Assembly: GCA_948567375.1 (NCBI GenBank)
Contig: OX419760.1
Coordinates: 19,344,001-19,408,000, forward strand
Source of the DNA: Lunularia cruciata
Lineage: Eukaryota; Streptophyta; Marchantiopsida; Lunulariales; Lunulariaceae
Direction of reading: 5' to 3'
DNA: 64,000 nucleotides
Below, piece after piece: positions 50,955 to 62,061 of this stretch. Each line of letters begins with the position of its first letter. The first letter of the stretch is position 1. Both the position numbers and the translations under genes were made by a program. The notes below the pieces were generated by a model that worked only from the letters and a program-made list of their open reading frames with translations, did not search any database and was not told the origin of the DNA.

Positions 50955-51366
50955 TGTAAAAGACTAAGATCAAGGAGAGAAATAGGAGAATGGAAGCTCA
51001 TATTGGGACACTTGAATGAGAGACAACTCCAAATGCCCAGCATGAGCTTTGATTTTGGTATTTATAGGTAGCATACAAGGCCCTTGAGAAGCTTCTCAAG
51101 AAGCTTCCTTGAACCGCTTTCTTAAAATGCAAGCCAAGTTAACCAGGAAGCTTCTCAAGAAGCTTTCTTCTAGAAGTCGCTTACTTGGCGTGCAAGCTAA
51201 GTTAGATGGAAGCTTCTAGAAGCTACTTACTTGAGGTGCAAGCTAAGCTACCCGAAAAGCTTCCCAAGAAGCTTTCTAGATACTTCCAAAATATTTTAGG
51301 CTAATTTGTCTTATTTGCTACTTTTTTAGCACTGCTAACTTTGACACTAAACTCCATATTGCTACA
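50955..51366 (-). repeat. 5' LTR of B1
   Basis: TGTAAAAGACT to TTGCTACA on plus. On minus, an array of GAAGCTTC palindromes is followed by CTATAAATACC (near 51068-51058), a good TATA box. Confidence 0.9.
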
Positions 51367-51645
51367 TTACTCCATAGTTGCTTCACTAACAAACTTCCTA
51401 TCTAGGGACTCATCTTTCTTCAAAGCTTACTCCATGGTTGCTTTCTTGGTAAACTTCCCATCTTGGGACTCATTCCCCTTCAAGGCTTGCTCTATGGCTA
51501 CCTTCTAAACAAACTTCCTATCTTGGGATTGACTATTTTTAGCTATCTTACTCAAAGGTGCCAGACAACCTAATCAGAAATTCTTACCTTGGTGTTGTAC
51601 TTTAATTTTTTGTTGTGTCCAATCAAATTGAACCTTATGATGTTC

Positions 51646-52389
51646 TGTAATACCAAGAGCTAGCCATATGATCTAGATGTGAAATTTGGTTTGGTAACAT
51701 CTAGAATGATGTTATACATGATGGTAAAAATAGATAAGATAGAAGTATCACCAAAAGAGTAATTCTACTAATAGGGTAGAAACTGAAATAGACTTGAGAA
51801 CCTTAGAACCAATAGCTAGACATATGATTTAAAGGTGAGAATTGGTTTGGTAACATCTGTAAGGATGTTACACATGATGGACTAAACAGATCAGAAAGAG
51901 GTATCACCAAAAGGGGACTTCTACTAATAGAGTAGGAACCAAAATATGCTTGAAATCTTTGAAGGCAATTTTGGAGGCCTGAACGGATGAATTAGGCCTC
52001 AAAAATGTGCATTTCTCCCTTCCCCCAATGTAGTAAACGGTGACCTTTCCCTTCCCCCTGCTTTGTCTCGTTGAGAGCTTTCCAACGGTACCTTACTCAT
52101 GTGATTCTGAGATTCCTCTAGGAAGATTCCCTAAAAGATTCCCTCCGGTCAAAGCTTGTTTGACCAACCAGATAGGACCTAGACCAGACATGTCACCCAT
52201 CCAAGTAAGTAATCCAAGGGTGGAGCTTGCAGACGTGTCACCTATCTGTGTCCCTAATCCTATGGTGGAGCTTCCTTGGAGGAGATCCTCTTTGTCTATA
52301 TAATAAAGAGAAGGTGCACCCTTGGGGCATCGATTGTTTGAGTGTGCAATTTGTGTTTTCTCTCTTCTCTTGTCCTCGGAGTATTACAT
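51646..52389 (+). repeat. A/C-family solo LTR in B2
   Basis: Starts TGTAATACC and ends GTATTACA, flanked by the exact 5-bp target repeat TGTTC (51641-51645 and 52390-52394). The empty site is preserved in B1 near 49445-49455, which confirms both ends. The U3 part carries a large internal duplication: two blocks with GCTAG.CATATGAT and GGTTTGGTAACATCT words. A TATATAATAAAGAG stretch lies near 52297. Confidence 0.95.
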
Positions 52390-53538
52390 GTTCAAGCCAA
52401 GGTAGTCCTAGAATGACATCGTAGTGTAGAGGTGTCACTACAAACCTCATACACTCCAAATACTCCTTCCCAATCTTGAAGGTAACAAGATGTGAGGTAC
52501 GAAATGCAGAACCATTTCTACTATCCGCCATCATCAATCTACTTCCAATTACTAGCTTGATAGGAATATTCAATTCCTTTGCTACTTGCATAGATATATA
52601 ATTCTTTGAACTTCCAAAATCAACCAAAATCCTACAACCCCGATTAGATATTGTACCTTCTAAGTGAAGCAAACTTGCATAGGTCGAGTCTTCAATCCCA
52701 TTGGAAGTAATCAAGCTCCCAATAGGCAGCTCAAAATCTCCTACTAGGATTTGTTGTTTCCTTGATCATTCCGCTCTATAAAGTCTATTTGGGCAACTTG
52801 TTGAGGTTGTCTATTCTTGAGTGGACATTCAACGATGCAATGTCCCAATTGGTGACAATAAAAACAACCACTATTTTGTTGCAATTTCTCTCTATCTACA
52901 ATGCCAAGTGGTCTCAATTGAGTGGCATCAATCTCCATTGGTGCCGGCTCCTCCACCCGTGTGTAGTGTATTGGTAGGTTCAATGGAGGTCGAGGTCGAG
53001 GTTGAGGTCGAGCTTCAAAATAACATTCACAATCAAACACAAAATTCTCTACTACACCCAAGAGATTCTTACCTTCAAATACCTTAGGTTTAGGAAATTG
53101 GATTTGATCTTCTCCTTCTTGAATTGATACTCTCTCTACGTGCTCTTGTCATTGAAGATCTTGTTCATACAACAATCAAGTAAGGTGCTTGATTTGTTGT
53201 TGCATAGCAAGGATAACATCAAGCATTGCTGCCATAGTTGCTACTCTATCACACCATCCTTAATCTATCTAATTTTTTAGCACATAGAAGTAGCACATCT
53301 ACTGTTCTCCATAAGTTACAACCGGAAGCACCAAGGGTTCCTCAAATATGGTGATCATATGCAGAAAATCTTGTCCAAAGTGTGAGGTGATGACTTGTGT
53401 GAAACAATGCTTGGGTAGTACTTAGACAGAAAAATCCCAATGGTTTGCTAGAAGTGGAAGTGGGATACTTGAACATGAAAATCCCAATGGTTTGGTGGTC
53501 CATAAATTCCATCCATCTCATTCCTACTCTGATACTAA

Positions 53539-53963
53539 TGTAGAAGATCAAGCTCAAGGAGAGAAATAGGAGTATGGAAACTCATATTGGGACATTTGAA
53601 TGTGGAAAACTCTGAATGCTTAGCATGAGCTTTGGCTTTGGTATTTATAAGTAGCATACAAGGCCCTTGAGAAGCTTCTTAAGAAGCTTCCTTTAACCGC
53701 TTTTTTAGAGTGCAAGCCAAGTTAACCAAGAAGCTTCTCAAGAAACATCTTTGTAGAAGTTACCTACTTGGCATGCAAGCTAAGCTAGTTGGAAGTTTTT
53801 AGAAGCTTTCTTCTAGAAGCTACCTGCTTGAGGTGCAAGTTAAGCTAGTCAAGAAGCTTCCCAAGAAGCTTCCTAGATGCTTCTAGAATATTCTGGGCTA
53901 ATTTGGCTTATTCTCTACTTCATTAACCTTACTAACTACGTTGCTAAACTCCATATTGTTACA
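53539..53963 (-). repeat. 5' LTR of B2
   Basis: TGTAGAAGATC to TTGTTACA on plus. Followed on minus by the primer-site remnant TTAGTATCAGAG. Confidence 0.9.
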
Positions 53964-54290
53964 CTCACCATTTTTTGATTCAATCTTTGGTCGTCAATGC
54001 ACATGCGCATTCTTCCATCCTTCTTCTTCACAAATAATATAGGAGCACCATATGGTGAGTTTTCTTGCAAGGAGGTTTCTTTTACTAATGTATCTCACTA
54101 CTTCTAAGGGGCACTTTAGAGGAGCAACCAAGTTTTCCTTGGCACTCATGAGTTTTTGGGCAAAAACTCAAAACGAGGGGTATAGGCAATTGTTCAGCTA
54201 CTTTGGCTCTACGGGAGACATTGATGAAGTTGCAGGTGCTTCAGTGGAGGTTTACTATGGCTGCCTTGTGCTTTCCTTAGCTGTTTAGCG

Positions 54291-57057
54291 TCTCTGAACT
54301 CCAGCGTCCACGGACTCTAGCATCCATAGCGCTGGTTGTGATATTATTCATATTCTGTCCTCTTATGCTTTGCTCTCATTCCCTTTTACACTTCGACCCA
54401 TTTCTGTAGCCACATCATTTGAGACCCCTTTTTTTGTTCCACACCTCCATTCCACAACTAATTCCCTCCATAGCACTTTCCCTTCCTTCACTCTCTGATT
54501 GCTTCCTGCTTCACCCTCTCATGCCTAAAGAATTCCTACCTAACTCCAGCCCATGTTCTTTCTAGTTGTTCACGCACAACTTACTAGTGGGCTTACTGGC
54601 AGGTTCTTCATCATGTTCATGCACTGCTTACTGCTGGCCTCTTACATCATGGTTTCCTATTCCTTGCTATCATTTGCATAGATGCTCTCAATTTAATGTC
54701 CTTTACTAGTCTTTTGGCCATCAATTTTTTTCAATTTTTTTCCATGATGCTTTTGCTATAGCTTACATTTGCTGCCTGCTACCTTAGTGCTTTCACACTA
54801 CTCTTGCATTGTGATTCATGGACATATTACTTCTTGATCATTTGCACTTCATGATTTTTGGGATAACCCGTTCACAAAACTGCTTCTGTTCTTTTATATA
54901 TATATATAAATATAAAGTGTTAGGTTTGAGACGGTTTGGCAATGGATGGATGACTTATGGACTGGAAGGGAACCACTTTTATATCATGTGGTCTATAGTG
55001 GATGGATGTAATTTCTGGGACAGGAATTGAACCATTTTATATTTTTTGTCTTTCATTGTTTATTTAATGTGGAGTATGTGCTAGCCCACCCTGTGTGTCT
55101 TTTATACAGATTTTTTTTTTTGTGTGGCCCTTCCTATAGCCTATGTTTATTATTGGGGTTTTTGCTTTCTACGGCCCGGAAGGAGGTTATGCACTCACGG
55201 CTAGCTGTATGCTACAGCTTACAGCCAAGGGCTCACTGAAAATGCAAACAGGATATGGCATAGCTCACATGAAGAAATCATCTATGTAATTTGTTAAGAT
55301 TTTAAATCAAAATGCTAGTAGTAGATAGGATTTTTGATACTCCAAATTTCACAAAAATGCATACCAAAATGTACAGTGGAAATGTACGGAGTTATCACAT
55401 TATCTTAGTGGGACTACCCGAGCCCATCAGTGTTGGACTGGATCACGGTGTCATGTTGTGGTTTGGCTACTATGGGAATTACCTGTTTTTGTCTTCATGG
55501 AAGAATTTTATCTAAGGTATTGCACGGGTGTCCATGTCTATAATCCAGGGCCTCTCCAGTTCAATATGTTGTTTTAACCTTTTGTTGAGTCCCATTGTTT
55601 GTTTTCCAACCTTATATTGAGTCTAGGTTTTTAGTATCATCCGGGAAAGGAAAAATTTTGGTTGGTTCAGGTGGAGCGTATCGTTCTCCTTAGTTCAGCA
55701 GGGTTGGGGGGTTTCTTCAAAGGGAAGAAACAATCAAGAAATGGGAGGAAATGGACAGGAGGGAGAAAAGGAAAACAAAAAATTCAGGGATGAGGAGGAA
55801 CGTTGGACTTGGGGTGGAGATGCGGAGTTATGGAGGCTTGAAGTTAGGGGTTGAAATTGATGGCCAGATTGTACTCAGCATCATTCATATCTTAGTGTAA
55901 GAGATGGAATTTGAGTGAATTAAGAACATGCATGTAAAGAGCTCAAGATTGGTTGCAGTTTAGATACAAAGATCATTCGAGTTGATGCTATGGCGGAGGA
56001 GATATGACTGCCCGAAATTGGAAGGTCTATTATCTTCACACAATTTATCGACAGTGATTTGGGCCTCCATCTCCTCAGAGGCAAATTTGAAGGAATTGAG
56101 CTTATTCTAGCAAAGCTCATGTGATGGGCTATAATTTGGACTCAAGAATCATTCAAATCTATGTAGTAAAGGTGAATTTATGGATGATCAAATTTAAGTT
56201 CCAGATTCTGATTATGCAAGCGTGAAAAGCATTGATACAATTGAATCTTGGTTAATTTATGAGTTCCTACTCAGGATTTCTCCTTCAGTCCTTCTAGGAT
56301 TACTATGATGGGGTTAGGATGGAGCTTATTCAGTTCATATTATTCAAGTTCAGGGTAATATGTCAAATGTAAGCTATTGGTCATAAGGGTCTACATATTG
56401 CCTTGTGACACAACATTTAAAGGATCTAGTGAGGAAATCTGGTGGGATCTTAGAAGTTGTACTTGGAAATCAAAGTAGGTTGATTATGATGGACTTGGAA
56501 GACTGTCATGATGTTACTGGTTTAAGGACATTACTCAAAATTGTTAAGATTTTTTTGACAAACTAGATTAGACCATTGGAGTGTGCCATTAGCACGTAGA
56601 TATTATAGATGATAAGTGTGGAGGGTTTTTCTCATTTGGCTTGTGTCTAGATCCTCTTCCCACTTGCTCCCTATTGATGCCTTGTTGGTGTGTGGGCATT
56701 TCAGTTTAGGTTTCCTTTCCGTAGGCATGTTGTATATTTCTCTTATGGTGAGGTTGGAAGTGATGACAAGCGGATTATAAGAGTGACTGTTGTGATGGCA
56801 AGATCAGGTTGCCCATTATTCCCCTCTAGCTAGGTAGAGATAGAGGTTTAGTTGGTTTAGGAGTGGCCCCCGTGATGGTTACCCGCATATCAAGTTTCAC
56901 CTTGCCCGCTATAGCTAGATAACCAATGTAGGCAAGGCAGCACATCATACAACATGTAGTGAACTCAACGTGAAATGCTTAGGATGGATGGACAAGGTTG
57001 GTTTCATATAAGGAACATCAAGACTTGGTAATTTTTCATCACTAAAGAGTTTTGCAT
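54291..57057. other. Mixed noncoding DNA with a PLE-region fragment
   Basis: About 54620-54860 matches, in reverse orientation, 25860-26060 in the upstream part of the PLE region. Shared words include CACAATGCGAGAGTAGTGTG-like text and GGCCAAAAGACTAGTAAAGG. A short TA microsatellite lies near 54896-54910 and a T-run near 55110. 55550-57057 has no coding text and may be the LTR or leader of the gag relic that begins at 57058, but no second copy proves this. Confidence 0.4.
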
Positions 57058-57730
57058 AGATGGAGAAGAGTGCTATGAAGGATAAATCTGGGGCTAGTAG
57101 TTTATCAGCTACTAGGGAGGTTTCTACTAATATACCACATATTTAGCTAGACCCTACAACAATGCAGATGTCTCATGATTTCACCTTGTTCTTACAACAA
57201 CAACAAGCTGTTGAGCACAAGGAAGCTATGGCTAGTAGGGCACTTTAATTTTTGGTGAACACATTGGACGAATTTTTGGGGAGGAATATCTCAAAGTACC
57301 TACGGAATTACTCAAGGGAGATGGAGCTTAATCAAGTACCTAAGAAGGAGATGATACAAAGCTTTGAGTTAGCTATTTACCAAAGATAAGAGAGAATATG
57401 CAAGGTGTAAAGTTAGCACATGGAGAAAGTTAGGAAAATTTTACTTGCAAGCTGAAGGAAGAGTATTCCTTGGAGGATGTTGATAGAGTAGCCAAGAAGT
57501 CCTTTATGGAGTGTGTCAATGCTCTTAATAAAGGATTAGCAGTTGTTTAGGGAATTTGAGAAGCAATTCTCGCAATTATCATAGATGGAGAAACTTACTT
57601 TGGAGAATGATAAGGCTAAGTTGTTTCTACAATCAGTCAATCTTAACTTGCAAAAAGAGTTGGAGTCACTTCTAGATGATCCAATTCAAGATAGTGATGT
57701 TTATCTATATGTCAGGTTCCACCTTGTTTG
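57058..57730 (+). mobile_element. Element F: gag relic
   Basis: Fossil, broken. A plus-strand frame starts MEKSAMKDKSGAS and continues with a Gln-rich run and gag-like text (LTLENDKAKLFLQSV, LQKELESLL). The composition and spacing resemble the capsid region of plant Ty3 elements. No polymerase follows. Assignment is tentative. Confidence 0.35.
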
Positions 57731-59400
57731 CAACAACTAGTTACTTGGTGTATTCCTAGGGAAGGCATCACGTCATGCAACGATGGGTTTCCATTTCAGC
57801 ATCAATCAATCAATTGTCCATGTTGCTATTCACACGAGCAAGAAAATTGCAATATAGGACAACGAACTAAGTTTGACAACTTTCAATCCTTATGATGCTT
57901 CACACATGTGGGAACAACCATATTTCACCACTAATGCCCACCGGAATTTTAAAACAAATTTTTGATAAGTACTTCATCCCAAGAAGGAGTAATTGAGATT
58001 GTGCCTCCACCAAGAATTCAATATTGATAGAACCACAAAAGTGCAATAGAATGGACTTTCGTAATGGCAAAGTAACATGTTTGATTTAGCATGAGAGAGT
58101 CTGTGAGAGGGTGATTGGGAGTAAGAGTATGAACAAGAATTGGTTAAACAAATTTGAATTGGTAGTTGTGCAACAAGATGTCTCCAAAGAAGAAGAAGCC
58201 AACGAGGGTCACTTTTCATCCTCTGAGAGTGGAGAAATGAGCAAATTATTGTTATGTTTAGTATGTCAACATGAAGCAATTCTCGTTGTGGATATGAGAT
58301 TTCTCTTCTCTCCTAGTGACAATGGAAATCAAGGAGAAGAAGAACATGAATTTCACCTACTTGTGAGGCAACTTGTTTACTTGGATCATGGAACATTGGA
58401 AGAAGATTCTCAGGTCCACTTTGATGCCTAAAGCAATGTACATTGACCAAGAGTGGCTCCAAGCAATAGAAAAAGTGGTGACAAAGTTTGAGGTCTTGTT
58501 CAAATCAAAGAAGACAAGGAATAGTTAGAAGGTGATGGGTATAACAATCCCATAATATGTATCATGGTGACCTAGCTCATGAAGATCATCAAGTTGATCT
58601 GAACCACTTATGTCAACAATGTGCAAGCCACTTTCTTCCAACTATTATACAAAGGGAAACCCATGAATTGGGCAAAGATGTTTTACCATTGAATCTAGAA
58701 TTGACATAGTAATTGTAGACAAGTGGTAGAAATATGTTTCTTGCCTCATTTGGCTTTGCATCTACATCAAGATGCAATTGCTATGAAAAGAAAAGAAGAA
58801 GCTCTTCCTTGTTCATTACTATTTGTTGGGGTATCATCAAGCTCAACCCAAGTACATGGTGGAGACCAATAAATATAAGGAAGCATTAATCAAGTACCGC
58901 CAAGAAAAGAAATAGGTGAAGCTTGTAACCAATGGTGCAAGTACCAACAGGAGAATATGGACCAAGATGCAAGTGCAAATTCTGAAGAAGCACAAGCCTA
59001 ATCCCCAAGCTGTGGAGTCTTTTGAGGATAGCAATTCCTCTTTTGAGTCAAAATCAAGATCAAGAAGTAAAGCAAGAGATAATCACAATTTGGAGGGTAA
59101 CTCTAGTGTGGCATGAATACCCAAGAATTTGGAAAAAGAACCATCTCCAACCATAGAACAATCAACCTTTAGGCACATGACTTCCTTATCAAAGATTGAA
59201 TTATCTTTTGATTAGGAGAGGTAATGCAAAACCAAGCATGTAGATGAACTTTGCTCTTGCAACAGTAATGGAGACACACCAAATGACCTATCCAAAGATA
59301 GTAATAAATCAAGTGGATGAAGAGAATGACATCCTGCTATCCCAATTGCAAAAGGCCGCACCTCCAACACAAGACTTGGAACTCAAAGAACTTAAACTTC
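57731..59400 (+). other. Degenerate repeat-derived DNA, origin unclear
   Basis: Short plus-strand frames with some composition of coding DNA occur at 58111-58431 (acidic, NKNWLNKFELVVVQQ at its start) and 58840-59116 (charged; a Ser/Arg run SKSRSRSKARD). They are probably the leader and 5' gag region of the C2 element below or of a further relic. There is no recognisable domain. Confidence 0.3.
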
Positions 59401-61637
59401 TTAAACTTAGAACTTAGAGAACCTAAACTTCAAGAGCAATCAAGTAATGCAAGAAGGGAAACCATCTCAACAACTAGCACTAACAATCAAAGTACCTAGA
59501 AAGTCACTCATACCGATGCCACCGACCTTATTCAACAAGCAAGCCACATTGTTACTATGAATGAAAATGATGTGCAACATTGAGCCTTACAAGGGATAGC
59601 ATTCCCTAGGAATAGTCAAAAATTGGATCTCAAGAATGAATTGATACCTTTGATTGTTCACAACTAAGATCATTAATCATTCTGCAAGCACATTTGCATG
59701 TAGGTACTTGACCAATAAAGCCCTCACATGGTATGATGCCTAGGAACAATCATTGTTGGTAGAAGGAAGAGATGTCACTTGGATAGCCATGCAAGAAGGG
59801 TTGCTCAAGAATTTTCAATCTGCAGATTTTGTGTAGATGGCCCAAACTAGCCTTTGGGGGTTGAAGCAAAAGAATAGCATACAAGAGTACATGGAGGCAT
59901 TTCATGATCTATAGGTTGCAATGACCAATATGAGTCCAACCAAAGCTCTTGATAATTTCAAAAGGGGATTAAAAGAGCAGATTTTCCAAGAAGTAATGGT
60001 ACAAAATCCTCGCACTATTTTTGAAGCCATTGCTTGTGCTCAAAGAACAGTAGAGGCATTTGGAGGAGGTGAAAGGGTGTAATACCAAGAGCTAGCTATA
60101 TGATCTAGATGTGAAATTCAGTTTGGTAACATCTTGAATGATGTTATACATGATGGTCAAAATAGATCAGATAGAAGTATCACCAAAAGAGTACTTCTAC
60201 TAATAGTGTAGAAACCAAAATAAACTTGAGAACCTTAGAACCAATAGCTAGACATATGATTTAAAGGTGAGAATTGGTTTGGTAACATCTGGAAGGATGT
60301 TACACATGATGGATTAAACAGATCAGAAAGAGGTATCACAAAAAGGGGACTTCTATAAATAGAGTAGGAATCAAAATATGCTTGAAATCTTTGAAGGCAA
60401 TTTTGGAGGCCTAAACGGATGAATTAGGCCTCAAAAATGTGCAGACCCCCCCTCCCCCCAAAATAGAGAAAAGGTTGTCCTTCCCTCCCCCCTGCTTTGT
60501 CTTGTTGAGAGCTTTCCAACGATACCTTACGTGATTCTGAGATTCCTATAAGAAGATTCCCTAAAATATTCCCTAAAATATTCCCTAAAAGATTCCCTTT
60601 GGTCAAAGCTTTTTTGACCAACCAGATAGGACCTAGACTAGACATGTCACCCATCCAAGTAAGTAATCCAAGGGTGGAGCTTGCTGACACATCACCTATC
60701 TATATACCTAATCCTATGGTGGAGCTTCCTTGGGAGAGATCCTCTTTGTCTAAGAGAAGGTGCTCCTTTGGGGCATCAAATGTTTGAGTGTGTAATCTGT
60801 GTTTTCTCTCTTCTCTTGTCCTTGGAGTATTACAAAGGGTCACCCCAATGCAAAACTATTGGGCCAAGACACACCATTTTGGTGGACCAATTCCTATGGA
60901 ATTGGGCAACATTCAGTTTTGAGATTGAGGAGCATGATCCCTCCAAGGAGAACACGCACAGATTGAAGAAAGGAGAGAAGGAGTTCCAAGAGGAGAAGGA
61001 GCTTCAGCAAAACAACAATATTGTTACAATTGTGGCTAAGTTGGGTACATTCCCATCAATTGTTGTGTTCATCATCTTAGAGGCACTTGACCTCCATACA
61101 AGTAGCCTTTGAACTAGATGGGGAGATGAATCAAAGAGGAGGATGTTGAAATCACATCAAAAAATAAAGATTGCCAATAAATGTACCTCACAGCCTTATT
61201 GGCTTAGGGAAGAAGAGTAATAGCAAGGGGAGGAAGAGTGTGCAAAGGTGGAGGTAGATAAACACACAATTGATTATCATAAATGGAGTCCTAGAAGGCT
61301 ATCTAGTGAGAGTATTGATTGACCCTGGAGCAATAAAGAATTTATTGTCTTGCTTTGTTGCAATAAGGTTGGAGATGGAACTAAAGAAGGATGAGAATGA
61401 CAAAGTAGAGTTACCTAATGGTCAGAAAAAGAGGATTGAGTCATTACCTAGAAAGGTAGCACTCTCTATAGGAGAGTATCAAGAAGCAACCAAGTGGTGA
61501 GTGATATAGTTAGCTCATTATGATGTAATCTTAGGCATGGCATGGATAGAGCATTACAACCCTATGATGGATTGGATAAAGAAAGTAGTGAGAACTAGTC
61601 AATAGAAGATCTTTGGAGTTCGTGAAGGCAAGAGCTA
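59401..61637 (+). mobile_element. Element C2: gag-protease copy of the C family
   Basis: Fossil, broken. It runs parallel to element C (about 19960-21360): gag (about 59590-60076 and 60835-61000), zinc-knuckle remnant (about 61015-61080) and protease (about 61270-61570: LIDPGAIKNLLSC, then YDVILGMAW-like text). It is interrupted by the solo LTR at 60077-60834 and ends at the LTR of B3. Confidence 0.7.
60077..60834 (+). repeat. A/C-family solo LTR in C2
   Basis: TGTAATACC to GTATTACA, flanked by the exact target repeat AAGGG (60072-60076 and 60835-60839). The uninterrupted site is visible in element C near 20590. It is closely related to the solo LTR at 51646-52389, including the internal U3 duplication, so the two belong to one subfamily. 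Confidence 0.95.
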
Positions 61638-62061
61638 TGTAAAAGATCAAGACCGAGGAGAGAAATAGGAGAATGGAAGATCACATTGGGACACTTGAGT
61701 GTGGAAAACTACAAATGCCTAGCATGACCCTTGACTTTGGTATTTATAGGGAGTATACAAGGCCTTGAGAGGCTTCTCAAGAAGCTTCCTTGAGTTACTT
61801 TCTTGGAGTGCAAGCCAAGTTAATCGGGAAGCTTCTCAAGAAGCTTCCTTCCACAAGCCATTTACTGGGCATGGGAGCTAAGCTAGTTGGAAGCTTTTAG
61901 AAGCTTCCTTGTAGAAGCTACCTACTTGGGGTGCAAGCTAAGCTAGCCAGGAAATTCCCAAGAAACTTCTTAGATACTTCTGAAATATTCTAGGTTAATT
62001 TTTCCTATTTGCTACTTCATTAGCCCTAACTAACTTTATTGCTAAACTCTGTATTGTTACA
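61638..62061 (-). repeat. 3' LTR of B3
   Basis: Matches the LTRs of B1 and B2 in length, ends and the GAAGCTTC-rich U3. Confidence 0.9.

Larger units (their letters stand above)
45762..51366 (-). mobile_element. Element B1: full-length chromodomain Ty3 element nested in B2
   Basis: Fossil with complete outline (5605 bp) but many internal breaks. LTRs are 45762-46172 (3') and 50955-51366 (5'). The target repeat TTACT is exact at 45757-45761 and 51367-51371. The primer site after the 5' LTR reads TTAGTATCAAAGC, like initiator tRNA-Met. A purine tract, AGTGGGGGAATA, precedes the 3' LTR. Parts on minus: gag (about 50900-49950), a CCHC-type knuckle (about 49930-49880), protease (about 49740-49430), reverse transcriptase (about 49100-48190), RNase H (about 48110-47620), integrase (about 47500-46590) and a chromodomain-like tail (about 46420-46200). 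By eye the LTRs differ at roughly one base in ten, mostly transitions. On plant substitution rates that means millions to tens of millions of years. Confidence 0.9.
41399..53963 (-). mobile_element. Element B2: chromodomain Ty3 element with nested insertions
   Basis: Fossil, broken. LTRs are 53539-53963 (5') and 41399-41998 (3'). Flanking pentamers CTCAT and CTCAC form a near-perfect target repeat, and both sides are element A reverse transcriptase. After the 5' LTR comes a primer site like TTAGTATCAGAG, matching initiator tRNA-Met with differences. Parts on minus: gag (about 53538-53060), a CCHC knuckle CFYCHQLGHCIVEC (about 52870-52830), aspartic protease (about 52714-52390: LVDFGSSKNYIS and YDVILGLPW), reverse transcriptase (about 45680-44000, including LPFGLINAPTVF and FLDDIFIYS), integrase (about 43350-42480) and a C-terminal region near 42300-42000. 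Insertions within it are B1, one A-family solo LTR and two D-family LTRs. Confidence 0.85.
38301..54290 (-). mobile_element. Element A: chromodomain Ty3 element, split by nested insertions
   Basis: Fossil, broken; the oldest layer of the stack. Its own DNA is 38301-41398 and 53964 to about 54290. From 3' to 5' on minus: the 3' LTR (38301-38954); a purine tract AAAAGGGGGAGG next to it; a chromodomain relic (about 38970-39170, with WKGYPL- and NATWEPTTNL-like text); integrase (about 39300-40400, including CWEQVSIDLV and VNQLSKMIHV); RNase H (about 40400-40780); reverse transcriptase (about 40780-41398, continuing at 53964-54290 with a [11 protein letters not shown]-like block). The rest of the 5' part and the 5' LTR are not in the window. 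The chromodomain places it among chromoviruses. Confidence 0.75.
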
